The notes under the pieces: model-generated
Told to the model about the DNA's origin: nothing
The model's database searches: none
The model's input: the letters and a program-made list of their open reading frames with translations, nothing else
Translations under genes and position numbers: made by a program
Assembly: GCA_027579435.1 (NCBI GenBank)
Contig: JANBPK010000006.1
Location: 83,025 to 147,024 of the forward strand
Length of the DNA: 64,000 nt
DNA from: Candolleomyces eurysporus
Taxonomy: Eukaryota; Basidiomycota; Agaricomycetes; Agaricales; Psathyrellaceae
Reading direction: 5' to 3'
Shown: positions 32,468 to 43,879 of the stretch, in pieces
Position numbering within the stretch: position 1 is the first letter of the stretch
Layout of the letters: every line of letters begins with the position of its first letter

Positions 32468-35212
32468 TTACTCATCTCTTTGATACATATCTCTGGGAGA
32501 AAGATGGGTCATTAAACCTTGTGTCTGTAAACTACCTGATTCCAGGGCCTGGTCTCCCGATCTCTGCTTCCACGCCTCCAACTCTGTCTCCAGAGAGGTG
32601 ATCCGCTTCGCATGGAGCTCGCCCTCAGCCGTCTTGTTTGAAACTTCCCTCATCAGGCGGGTCGATTCACCAGTCTGCTCTTCTGAAGTCTTTTTCCACT
32701 CTTCCAGCTCCAGTTGTAGAGAGGCAATCCGATCCATAGAGAACTCGCCGTTGGCAGTCTTGTCCTGAAGTTGCTTCCTTAGGCGAGTCGATTCCTGAGC
32801 CCGCTTCTTCCACTCCCCCGTGTCCTTCTCCAGCGAGGCAACTCGCTGTCTATATTGCTCGCTCTCGATACCCTTGGCTTGGACTCGCTTCCTGAGGCGG
32901 GCGGATTCCTGCGCCTGCTCCTCCGAGTTCCGCTTCTCCCCAGCCAGTTCTGTCTCCAAAGAGGTGATCCGCTGCGTATGGAGCTCGCTCTCGGTGGTCT
33001 TGGCTTGAAGTTGGTCCCGCAGAAGAGTTGATTCCTGCACCAGCTCCTCCGATTTCTTCTTCTCCTCCGCCAGCTCGGCCTCCAGAGAAGGGATTTGCTG
33101 GATGCGACGTTCGCTCTCGATCATCCGGGCTTGGGCTTGGTTCCGCCGACGAGTAGATTCTTCGGCTAGTTCCTCCGACCTCTTCTTCCCCTCCTCCAGC
33201 TCAGTCTCCAAAGAGGCAATCCGCTGGGTATGGACCTCGCTCTCCGAGGTCTTGGCTTGGACCTGCTCCCTTAGGCGAGCTAATTCGAGAGCCTGCGTCT
33301 CCAACTCCTCCCTGGCCCCCTTGAACGCTTCCCTCGTTCTCTCCAGCTCGAGCTCTGTTTCAAGTCTCGAAGTATTGACGAGGTCCCGATAATTCTTCAG
33401 CTCTTCCAGTTGAGAACGAAGTCCCGAAGTATAGATGCTGCCGTTCTCCATCTTGATGATCTCGAACTGAGTTGTCTGTTCCGCGAGCGCAGACTTGACC
33501 TTGTTCAGCTCTTCTAAAAGCGCGACCTTATCGGTCTGGAGATCCAAGGCTTTCAGCCGAGCGTCGTTCAGGTCGTTTTTCAGCTTGTGCTCATGCTCTC
33601 GGAGAGTCCGTAACTCGTGGCGCTCCTTCTGGCAGATTTCGATGGCCTGTTTCATTTCAGAGTACGAGTTCTTCAACCCGAGATCTTGCTTCGCCCCGAA
33701 TAACACGAGCTGGTCCGCGATCAAGGACTGAGGAGGGGGTCGTTAGCTTTCAGCGGTCATCGGTCTGTCATGGATTGGAGCGTAACGTACCTTCTGTCGA
33801 TCTTCCCAAGCATTCCACTGGGCACAGGATTCGCTCAGCAATCTCTCCCTCCACCTGTCGAAACGCTGCTCAAGGTCTTCATTCGTCTCCATCCTCTCCG
33901 ACTTCGTGTTGTTCGTCGGGGATTGCGAGTCCTCGGGGGTCCTCCGGCTGTGCTCTATGCGCCCGCCGAGATCTTGCTTGAGAGTTTCGGGTTCGTTTGG
34001 CGGATCTACGGGGCCGGTGTCACAGAAATTTTGCGTCGGTTTTTCTTCCTTCGCCCATCCCTGAGCACCCACTCCGACGAATGATGGGCCGGGGTCATGT
34101 TCCTGGATCGCCTTTTCTTCACCCGCGTGCTCCTGATTATCCATTCCTTCAGGCTCGAGACCGAGCAGCTGCTCGACAATGGTGAGTGGAGACTGGTAAA
34201 GATCTCCTGAAGGTTGGGGGACATTGTCGTCGAAATGGCCGGTGCGAAGGAACCGAACACCCGCATCGCTGAGATCCTTCAGCAATCCCAGGGATTCCAC
34301 GAGCGATTGTTCTGACTCTTCAGCTACTTGAAGGGCCTCACCGTCGTAGCAAGACTCGTCCCATCGGGTTGTGGCTACGACAACATTCTTCAGCTGATCA
34401 TTGCCGCAGCACCTTTTGAACGTTCTCATGAACTTTTTCGAAGTTTGCGGTAAGGGACCCGAGTTGATGGAATGGAGAAAGACGGTGCCAGAGAAAATTT
34501 TCGCCTCGTTTTGCCTTTGCAATGGGTTAGTTGGATTATATCTGGGGGCAGGAGGCTGCTTACTGTGCGTCGAGAAAGCTGGACATCATCTGCAGAATCT
34601 GCACATCTGTCTTCACACCCTGAGAGTCCTTATCGTAGCTGTTGAATCCAGGTGTATCCACGAGCGAAACTACTAAGCCATCTCTTCGCTTGCATTCAAA
34701 CTCCTTAACGGTCGTCTCGGAGCTGACTTGAGCGACTTCCTTGCCGAAGAAAGCGTTGATGAACTGGAATACACCTTTATCAGGTGATGAAATCGTGCTG
34801 AAAGATAACGAATCCGTACCGAAGATTTCCCTGCCCCGGTTTCTCCTATAACCCTGCGAGAACGTCAGCCAAAAGAGCTCAAGAGTCGCGCAAGCAGGAC
34901 TAACGCGACCAGCTTCCTCGGCTCGGTTGAATGTGAGGAAGTAGGTTTTGGTTTGGTTGAATGTGAGAAAGTAGGTTTTGGCTTGGTTGAATGTGAGTGT
35001 GAGGAAGGTTTCGACTTGTTTGAATGTGAGAAAGTAGGAACGGCAGTTGCCGGCCGACGCGATGCAGCCGGCAGTCTACCATCTTGGTGCTTCAAACCTG
35101 CTGGGGACAAAGAACCCGAGTGGACAAAATCCCTCGAAAACTGACAATCGTGAGCGATATCCTCTATCTTTGCCGAGCTACTAGACGATGGCCCTTGCGG
35201 TCTAATTCCCAT
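32468..35212 (-). CDS. AIG1-like P-loop GTPase with long C-terminal repeat coiled coil
   Basis: Splicing gives VIGETGAGKSSFINAFFGKE (G1/P-loop, near 34823-34846), a Thr in SSETTVKEFEC (likely G2), LVVSLVDTPGFNSYDK (G3, 34644-34658) and VVVATTRWDES (G4 variant TTRWD, 34358-34372). This order and wording fit the fungal AIG1/G-domain NTPases. A disordered acidic linker follows, then about 400 residues of coiled coil (32468-33724) built largely of 42-residue units (SLETEL...SEE...ESTRLR). It ends MYQRDE-stop. Exons around the P-loop are joined by short introns, and the donor at AAG|TCG before VIGETG would place a tandem repeat inside an intron. An in-frame ATG at 35212 (MGIRPQGPSSSS) is a possible start, but it lies only 34 bp from the upstream frame, and a GTAAGT...TTAG intron would fuse the two (see the upstream entry). 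Function is unknown; related GTPases act as membrane-associated scaffolds. Confidence 0.65.
32540..33300 (-). repeat. 126-bp tandem units encoding 42-residue coiled-coil repeats
   Basis: The minus-strand coding motif around SLETEL (plus-strand AGAGGTGATCCGC / AGAGGCAATCCGC variants) recurs near 32593, 32720, 32836, 32961, 33087 and 33213. Spacings are close to 126 bp, with one shorter unit of about 114 bp. Each unit is six heptads. The copies are diverged but clearly related. Confidence 0.7.
34921..35040. repeat. short tandem repeat, probably intronic
   Basis: About four imperfect copies of a GGTTGAATGTGAGAAAGTAGGTTTTG-like unit shorter than 45 bp lie between the P-loop exon and the upstream Ser/Pro exon. 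In the frame-preserving splice model they fall inside an intron of about 165 nt. Read as protein they would give HSTKPKPTFS-type repeats. Confidence 0.6.
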
Positions 35213-35245
35213 GAGTGAAAGCAAGTGACAGGGTTAGACACGAAC

Positions 35246-37458
35246 TTACCGGTTGCTCGTTTCACCAGATGAGTTTGTAAGCACTTGGAGAAGTTGGGTA
35301 GGGTCTCTGGGCCCTGTGAGGGTCTCAGACTGAGACTCCTCCCCTCGTCGTTCGCCGGCGTCGGAGGTGTCTGGCGTGACAAGAGCTATCGAGTCTGTTG
35401 CAACTGGTCGGCTATCACAATTCGGCTGTTTTCTCATCAAAAATGCGACACCTAATTACATGAGTAAGATCAGAACTGTCGACGATCATAACTCTTACCG
35501 TTACGAGTTGAGAGGGTGTGGGTTTCCAGAATATCGAAGGAAGCTACGTCTGGTGGAAAACAATGGCGTTAGTCTAAACAATCTGCGATGTCAAGCTGGA
35601 CTGAAATACACCTCTGGGTGATGCATTCGCTAGAGCAAACCTCCAGTCGTCGTCGTGGCTCAGAGCGATTTCGGCCGTCGTCTGTAAAATTAGTGGAATG
35701 AACTCTGAATAAAGGTGTCAACTTACCTGATCCAGCATCTCCCTGTTTATCCTGTCACAAGGATGCAAGTCACCCTCCAAATGTTCTTCAGTTTATTGTC
35801 CCTGTTTGAAGTCGAACGAATGAAATGCTTACCACCATGTCATACATTGGGAAGTCCTCCACAGACAACTTTTCCGCAGCTCCACCACTGAGATCTCCCG
35901 ACGAACCATTGGATGAGAAACCGTTGCCCCTATTCTCTCTGGGGCGGTTACTCCGGTCAGCCTCGCGATTGTTACCTCCCTGTTCAGTAGGGCCAGAGCT
36001 GGGGTCCTCTCCTGGATTGGGGTCGGCCGAGCCGGAGCTGGAGGAGCTAAGGGAGGTACCTCTTGTTCGGGAACGAAATGCCGCTGAGAACGCAATTTTG
36101 AAACCCTGAAGAAATAGGCATTGGTTCTTTAGTTGAGCACCGCTATTCCGTGTTGGGCCTGGTCCATATCGAGCTTCCGCTGTTCCTCGATCTGTCCACC
36201 TATAAACAGGATTGGAACTTAGCGATCCTGTCCTGACGAGCCGAAGAACATTGTTCGGAGGATCAGCAGGATCGTTATAAGCTGCAATTGCCCAGCTATC
36301 GCTCTTGATACAGCCTGTGATGATGTACAAGGACTCCTCCTCGTCAAGCTTTCGAATTCCGTTGGCATACTGATAAAGATGTACTGCGTGATCAACGATG
36401 AAGTCACGAAGTTCGACATGACTTTCTAGCTCCTCGAGGTCGGCGGAAGATGTCAATGCCAACACAGCGCCTTGGGGCTCAAGCATTTCGAACTCGGAGG
36501 ATATCAGCCTAACTCACAGTTTATGAGTAACCCAACAGAACGTGAGATCAGCAAAGTAGTACGTACCCTCCATCTGCAGCATACCTGGTGGCTGAAGTTG
36601 TACCATCCACGATTGTATCCCCGGCGAGTAATTCTTCCCTGGTGACCACTTCCATCCTGGGGGGACAATAAGACCCTCCAAAGACATTCGAGGCTCTAAT
36701 GTCAGCCTCGTTCTCCCAAAGGTTGAATATTTTCTTGAAACCGCGCTCAGCGCTGACACTTCCGACATCTCCTGGTACAACCCCTCTTTCACCCCCACGA
36801 GGCTGACAAGGTCGAGGCTGCCATAAGGCGAGACCTTTCCCCGAGCTCAACATGCTGCGGATATACACCTCGGCTTTGGTGGCTGTCATATTCTGTAGGC
36901 TCGAAGTTTCTAAGGTTTGCGCTGGAGACTGGCGTGATGATGTTAGGCTTATTCAGATTTAAAATGGAGTCGGAATACACATACAACACTAATTCCGTCA
37001 TGGCAGTAAAACGATCCTGGTGGCGATACATCATTTGAAGGGATTTGATAGGGGTCGTCGTCCGTACTCGTTTGAACAAGTCCAATATCCGATCCGGAGG
37101 CAGGTTCGTGCCCGCCAGAGTGCTGATCCGCTTCAGCCTGAGCCGGGCGTCGATATGACATGAGTCCTGAAAGCCAGGGGATTAGTCCGAGACTTCGAGA
37201 TGGGGCCAATTCCCTCGTCGACGTTGACTCTGTTTGGCTCGGCACGGTATTAGATGTGCCGTTCAACGGCGGGTTAGACAGCGGAACTTCTGCATTGTTG
37301 ACTTGAGGGGCTGAAGGCAACACCACTGTGATGTCCCTACCCGCCGTAAGAAAGCGCGTTTCGTGAAATGATTGGCCATGGGATTCTCCAAACAGGCTGG
37401 CTGTGGGCTGCTCCAGACTACTGGGAAGTGGACGAGGATGTTTCTGGGAGGTCAGCAT
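35246..37458 (-). CDS. uncharacterised Agaricomycete protein module, probably spliced to the GTPase
   Basis: Starting at ATG 37458 (MLTSQKHPRPLPSSLEQPTA), a disordered Ser/Pro region precedes a conserved-looking core: RGFKKIFNLWENEADIRASN, VFGGSYCPPRMEVVTREELL, AGDTIVDGTTS, then GAVLALTSSADLEELES, YQYANGIRKLDEEESLYIIT and GCIKSDSWAIAAYNDPAD. After an acidic and Ser-rich loop come MYDMVV|HPCDRINREMLDQ and TTAEIALSHDDDWRFALA, then DVASFDILETHTL and a Ser/Thr tail. Short introns join these in frame. I recognise the GC-x3-x-W-A and HDDDW pattern from unnamed Agaricomycete proteins but know no function. In isolation it ends SNR-stop at 35246, yet that TAA is part of a perfect GTAAGT donor. A 48-nt intron with CTAAC branch and TTAG acceptor would continue in frame into PQGPSSSSSAKIED and the GTPase. 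Confidence 0.6.
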
Positions 37459-38408
37459 GGTTTACTGACAGGGAGGGGATGGGATGTGATATGTGAGGGC
37501 AGTAGGAGCGTCTCCCTTCTTATTACAATTGGTGCTGAACACGCCTCTGCTGTGAGGGATTGGCAGTGCCGTTCTCCTCCGCCGCCTCATTTGTTGTAGG
37601 AACAGCCAACCTAGTATGCACACCATCCGCGTGTAAGCAATGTTGATGAGTTGAACAATACAAGTGCGAGAGATTTTAATATTCTCATGTCAAAGACTCA
37701 AAACATGATATATCGGTTACATGTGGCATTGCACGTCGACACAGCCCTAATCAACTTAACTCATACCCCTGAAAAGGCATAGCGAGGGCTGCTCAATCCT
37801 GAACTGTTCGTTGGGTTCAGTAACCAAACTGAACATTTTAGAATTGAGCAGCCCCACAGTCGCTCGCAAAATATGGAAACTACCAATACCAAAACCCAAG
37901 ATCCGGATGCGTCCTCAGGCCTCATGTTGGACTCGCCTTCTGCCTCAATTTCGTCTCAAAGTAGTCATGCATTTCTGTATAAACTAATCGTATACATAGG
38001 CGTACTGTGACACGAAGTTCTCAATCCAGCCCAAACACCTATTTTCGAAGGTTGTCAGCATGTTGATCTATGATGGAAGGTCTTGCGCTAGAAGTTTTTG
38101 TCATGTCGTCGGGTGCAACCTGATTTCCCACTAAGATGTTCCTTGTAGTTGACGAGGGCATTGTATACCTCTTATTACTATGCCGTTGGAAGTACACTGT
38201 ACAGAGTACGGAGTACATCATGCGCCTGCCATCAAACACCACGAGTTGAGTGAGCTTTGGGCGGAGCATGCACCCACGTCTGTTGCAGAATACTGTGAAG
38301 AATACTTACTGTCATATAAGCGAGTCATCATTCAATCAGTCTGCAATATTCAATTATGATATGTACTTGACTGATGGCAATTCTCTTCCTTGAGGCTAGT
38401 TCATTCAT
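37459..38408. other. intergenic, no gene supported
   Basis: It holds the promoter of the upstream gene on the left. The segment next to the FunK1 relic was checked for the missing kinase C-terminus and none was found. The minus-strand frame at 38039-38269 has no motif. Confidence 0.45.
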
Positions 38409-39876
38409 TCATGGTCTTCGGCTCGGGACAACACGATACTGAGATCGCGATGTAAACCCTTCCCGGTGTTCCAAGCGTGATAATGACCTGACCAGCTCAG
38501 TAACATGCTTCAGCATACTACCAAATATCACACGAAACACTAATTCAACGCAATCAAGCCATAATTGCTTGAGCTCCTCAGCAGATTTGACCGCGGACAG
38601 CTTCTGGTAGCCCTTGACTGCAAAGGCGCAAAACTGACGCTCCTGATGTTTTTCGGAGTGATAGGCGGAAGCCAAAGCAGTACATGGGAGATCAAGGTCC
38701 CCTGCAGTGAAGGTTGCATGGGAGTTGATCTGCGGGAGATGGGCGTGGAGGGAGGCAGGAAGTGCCTCCACCAGGGCCTGAACGATCTTGACTTCGGAGG
38801 TCAGCTCCTTTGACGGCCAGCCGAGCTTCAATACATAGGCTTCGTGTTCTTCATTGGTCGGAAACACCTTCGATGGGTTGGTGTAGGATGTCGACAATTT
38901 CGAAGATGCTCGAAGTTGCCTTCTCGAGTTGGACATGAGACTCGGATCCAATAAGTGGATCAACGGGCCAACCCTCAACGCTGGGGAGGCTAGAGCGCCA
39001 AACTGGGATATGCGGTCCATCTTTTGCGGCAAGTGATGTGCAACTATGAACCACCGGAAAAGAAAAGTAAAGCCCATCATTCTCCTCAAAGTTGTGGAGA
39101 TTATTCGTGATTGACGACCAAGGGCGAGCATGGGTTCCAACCCAGCGCGGAGGCACTCCAAATAGTTCAGAGAATAAACCAGGAGGGGAAGGTTGGCTTT
39201 TTCGCCGTACTTGAAGGGTTTTACGTAGAGGGCGAGTGTGCGATCGAAGTACGAAACCGAGATGATTTGCTCTTTGAGATCGCCAGTCATTTTCACCACA
39301 GAATGATGGCTTTGGCAAACCAGACATTCGGATGGAGGGTCCTGGTCCGAGAAATTAGGAGAGGGTGCTACCTTTCCTCGCTTTGTGTCTGGAGGTCGCC
39401 GCCATCCTCTTCACTGCGGGTGCGCTTTGACGACCGGGCCTCAATGTTCAAAGTGTTTTCAACGTCCGCGAGAGCCTTGCGTTCAGCGGGAGAGACCGAG
39501 TGCAGTCTCCTAGAAGGAAGAAAGTCGAACATTGCTTGCAGCAGCTTGGTTGCGAGTGCGTCGAAATTCCCAAATAGATATCCCACTGCTTGGCTGCGAT
39601 AGCCTCTGCCTCCTGCCTGTCAAGGCCGAAAACGTGAATAACGAATTCCTTGAGATTGTAAAGCGTGGCGAAAATCGTCGCAGCGTCCGTGAGACTTTTC
39701 GGTGAACGCGCGGACACCCGTTTTCGCCTTGTCGCATGAGTCAACGATAACTCTCCTTTGAGAAGAGAAAGAGGGTGTGAGTTGGGGGGCAACGAGAGGA
39801 ATGCTGCTATTGCTGAGTTCTCGAGGCCGCTGCCCCCATTTGCCAAGTGCTGTGCTGAGTGTGCATGTGTGAGCAT
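38409..39876 (-). pseudogene. FunK1-type kinase relic lacking the catalytic C-lobe
   Basis: The sequence aligns with the FunK1 gene at 62.2 kb: ALATKLLQAMFDFLPSRR (versus GTKLLKNVFDFLDRS), then PPSECLVCQSHHSV (a Cys pair, versus LECLACGSYY), ISVSYFDRTLALYVKPF (versus TLTYYDRTLALRVEKM), YVLKLGWPSKELTSEVKIVQ, and SAEELKQLWLDCVE. It diverges exactly where the other copy splices into the exon with the HRDLSQSN catalytic loop, and ends in an unrelated tail at 38409. No HRD or DWD motif follows. Near 39550 the N-terminal part changes frame and about 30 residues found in the other copy are missing. It therefore looks like a truncated pseudokinase gene. A short expressed regulatory fragment cannot be excluded. 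Confidence 0.65.
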
Positions 39877-41141
39877 GGCACGGTGCAGCGCTTGAGCAAG
39901 CGAGAGGACGATCTCAAGCTAACTACTACATGATGGTGATAGGCTATGTGAAAATTAATAGAGAACGAAGCCGAAATTGAGATGAAAACTATGTACTGGT
40001 ATTGGAGGGGGGAGGGTGGGAGAAAAAAGAAAAAGAGAGCGCGACACGGTAGTGCCGTGAGCACTTTGCGAGGAGACATGATGACTTCTTGCGCAGTGCT
40101 CACCTATATATACTATTTCCGTGCCTGTGGCTTGCATAATCTAAGTGTCCAGTAAGTATGAATGGGAGTGGAAAGAGTCCAAGCACGATGGGAAAAGAGA
40201 GAGGCAAAACAATGTAAAGTATCAATGTGAAGTGGTGATTGATAGCGGCGTCGACGTCCCATTGACCCTGAGCAACATCCTTGCTCAATCCTCCTAAGGT
40301 CGGATTCGAGGTTGCTGGGGCGCTGCCAGTGACGGTTCATCGGCTGACCGATAAACGGAATGGTGGACGTTGTCCTCGGGACTGGTGCTAGACATGGGAT
40401 CGTACGTGCGGTATTGAGGAAATAGGAGAACGATGATGGTGGTTGGTTGGAAGCAGGTTGTAACAATCGCGTGCGCAAGCCATAGTATGCCTATTTGGTT
40501 CGATAACGCACGGACCTGTGGCTGGTGGCCCGTGGTAATGCCTCTATCCATTGTGCTTCGGGTGGTCGTGCTTGTCGCCACTCCGCTCTCCTCGCCACTC
40601 AGCAAGACAATGCAAACCCATCACCATTCAGCCCCTCATCTGCCCACTCTTCTCTCAAAATCCTTCTCCTAGAGTCTAGCCCACCCTGTAACATGCTTCC
40701 AAGATCTAGAGGTCGAAGAACGCCAATATCCCATTGGTAGCTGAAAGAGGGCAGAGTTGGATGTAATGATGCCCTCTTCGTCATCTCGACGATTTTCCCG
40801 ATGATTTTCCTTGACATTCAAACAGTGATTTGAGAGGGAACCGAGAATTGATATTCAGCCGCCGTCGTGGTCGAGTTCGAAGTCAAGGAAGAAGGCCGGA
40901 GCAGATAGATGACAAAAATCAAACCCCTGACCGGCTGGCTCAGTCTGAGTCTCTGGGATCGTTGAATCATTTAAAAGCAGTAACCAGACGCTCAACTATA
41001 CCTCCAAATTCCTATTGAGCCTAGATATTGATTCAGAGATTTCATATGTAGATTAGTCTGCAGGTCAGTAGGTTTTTGTTGACCTTCCAAGTCTAAATTT
41101 AAGCATCCGTTTTTGGATTCTTCGTCTGACTCCAGTTTCCA
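39877..41141. other. intergenic with an unassigned membrane-like ORF
   Basis: On the minus strand, 40294-40605 encodes a hydrophobic stretch (IGILWLAHAIVTTCFQPTTI, IVLLFP) and a Ser/Pro tail ending PRIRP-stop, as in the last TM and tail of a multi-TM protein. No upstream exons could be chained, so I leave it unassigned. No other gene is seen. Confidence 0.3.
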
Positions 41142-43595
41142 TCATATGTCCACGTCTGGCTCGTGTCTTCGTGGCTACAAGAAAATGAAAGAAGAAGGAT
41201 CATGGGTCATTCAAACAGCCGTGTTCAAAGAATAAGACGTACCCGAATCTTCGTCACACACTGCTTCAAGTAGTATTTCTCCACCCCCTCCTCGACATCT
41301 GGATCCTTAACAAGACTGGCCAACACACAGACGTCTCGATCTCCGAAATCAAAATTCCCTTGTACTAATTTCTCCCCCGCTGCGAACCCGCGGCTCTCAA
41401 AGTCTTGAATAAATGCTCGCATACGGGGATTCATGTAGCTGTCGACCATCCGATAACTGGCAGGTAATTCTAAATCATCTTCAAATGCTGCAGTTGCGCC
41501 GTTCGATTCGTACTCCAAGAAGGCAGGGATATCGCGGACAAACAAGGTCCAGCGCTCGAGTTCCAAAACAGACGGCTTCTCATCTATGTCAGCATTGAGC
41601 TCCTTCTTGCGTTTGAAGGCCTTTTCGCCTTTGTTTTTAGTCAAATCGGCGTGGAAACAACGCATTCTAGGGCTATAAGGTAATGTGTTCGGGTTTGAGC
41701 CTGTAGATAGTAATTCAGAAAAGGAGGTCCAAGTGACAAAGCGACCGTGCGTACCACGATGATTGAAGTCACTTTTAGCGAAGCCACACTCTGCGCGATG
41801 AAATGCCTTCCAGTCTTCGGTTTGGCACTGCGAAGAGCAGTACATCATGGCCTGGCATCCTGCGCAGACTTTCGACGGTTGAAAACTCCTTCGATCTCCA
41901 GGGCACTATGGCAGGAGCTTATCAGTCCTCCTTATATCATCTCAATGGTATAGATACATACCTTCAGGTTGTCACATAACACCGGGTCTTTTGAGCTTAG
42001 TGCCTCCAAGCAGAAATCGGAACACAGTGCTCCCCACCGACGCTCATACCCGCTTCCTTTGACCAGCACGGTTGGATTGTCCCAGATTACCGATCCATAG
42101 ACTCGGCCAAGCCTACCCACACAGCTGGACGATAACTCTTCACCAAAGGAGCTGCCCAGGGCGTTCTTCAAGGATGACAGACAGCTTGCTATTACACGCG
42201 AGTGGGGATTACCATCATGCCTAGGGACGGAGACCATGCCCTCGATAAGAAGCTCCAACAGCCCGGCAAAAACCAATTGCCCGAAACCAATAAGAGGAAC
42301 GGGAGTAGGGCGTCTCCGCCTTATCCCTGGCGTGAAGTTCAGGTTCCTATCCCCACTCTCCATCACGTTTTCCAAGATCCCCAGAGTCTTTTGCATGAGC
42401 GCAAATCCGCGATATCTAGCCTCTCTATCCTGCTCTCGATGACCCTTCTTCAACATCCATTCCCTGAGCGCCTCGAAAATGCGTTGAAAGAACAAGCTGG
42501 TCAATATATCCTCTGCCATGAGTGGACTCTGACGGAGCTGCTGGACTACAGCGAGGATGCGCTCGAGGTACTGAAGGACAGCATCCAGAGCTGAAATAGC
42601 CTGAAGGTCCCTGTCACTCGGTAGGGGCGTCATGTTCTTGAGCTCCCACTCGACCTCTGCCACATGGGAGTCAGCCACATAGGCGCAGCGGTCAAGTATA
42701 GCTCGTGTGATCCCGGCTCGCAGAGATTTGACGCTACCCGTACGCACCGATAACCCACAGCCGTCGTTGCATGTAACGTCAAAAATCCTTTGCCGACCGC
42801 CTTCGGACTCCAAGAAAATCTCCAAGAGTCCTAAGATAGGGCATTGCTTCGTGCCCACTGTCAACCGGACGTACGGGAGGTTATCCTCGCCATTCCAGAG
42901 CCAGCACGTGAGAACGTAGTCCACAGCCCGTTCAGACGCCACTAAAGCTTCTTTGAAACGGGAGCTGAGGTTGGCAATAAATAGGAGCCCCTGACATGGT
43001 TCACTGGGGCTGGTAAAATCGAACTCCTCGTCGGGATACTGGCGGATTAAGGGGTCGGAGAGGAAATAGAAGAGCCAGTCGATGATGTCTTCCAAATGCG
43101 AGATGATAGTAGTCATCAACTGGTCTCGAAGATTGAGTGGGGCCGCGAGAAAGACGCCGATAATGCCTCTTGTTGACGCGAAAAATGCAGTGTGAGCTCT
43201 GTCGCTCATCTCTTCGTTCAGTTCGAATATTTCCGGCGCAGTTGTACAGGGACGATCCGGGCGGCCCATCCATTTCTTGTCAAGATGGTGGGAGAGGACA
43301 TCGACGACCTCCATTCGAAAATTCTTCGGTTTGAGGCCATGAACAAGCTTTGTGAGATCACGAACATTGCCCCTTTCCCTGGCAGCCGTCAGAAGCTATC
43401 TTTCGGTTGAGTTTGAAGTCAACATCCACTTTAAACGTACGCACGCCAGGTGGTATTTCGCCTGTGTAGGGCTGCGGATCTGTGAGATTTCTTCGAAAAC
43501 TTGCGGCTTTGCAACTGAATATGACTTACATTCCTGTCCCGAGAAACAGAGCGTAGAGGATTCTTGCGCCACGCTCCGGCACTCCTCGCTGACAT
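41142..43595 (-). CDS. MYND-type zinc-finger protein (paralog B)
   Basis: The long exon (about 43395 to 41960) begins LLTAARERGNVRDLTKLVHG, aligned with LLDAARSVSHH of paralog A, and ends SSKDPVLCDNLK. An acceptor then opens CPGDRRSFQPSKVCAGCQAM, MYCSSQCQTEDWKAFHRAEC, an intact MYND finger with the same split first cysteine pair as paralog A. Further exons give GRFVTWTSFSELLSTG, then LELERWTLFVRDIPAFLEYE, RAFIQDFESRGFAAGEKLVQ and YYLKQCVTKIR, spliced to a short tail ending at 41142. A first exon from ATG 43595 (MSARSAGAWRKNPLRSVSRD) aligns with one upstream of paralog A, but the introns between it and 43395 are unresolved. It is probably a cytosolic or nuclear adaptor of unknown role. Confidence 0.75.
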
Positions 43596-43879
43596 TCTGG
43601 TTGACTCTCTTTACTATGCGGTCTGTGTTCACGTTCTGCGGTCTGAGGAATAAGGACTAGCTTAGTAGCTAGAGAGCGAGAAGGGGTCGCGGTGAAGCTG
43701 ACCCTAACCTAACCAACACACAAACCAAAACCACCGGAGCATCTGTGGAGCGGTCTAGAACATGAGAGTTGACAAGACCCATTCTCAAACTTGGTACACG
43801 AGCCGGCTAAGAGTGTTCGGCTATATTATTGTGTGGCCTAAAAGTTTGTCAGATTATCCGAGGAAAGTTCCTTCAACCC

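Noticed and set aside
32820..33731. Plus-strand frames with regular Ser/Leu repeats
   Set aside because: They mirror the 126-bp coiled-coil repeats encoded on the minus strand.
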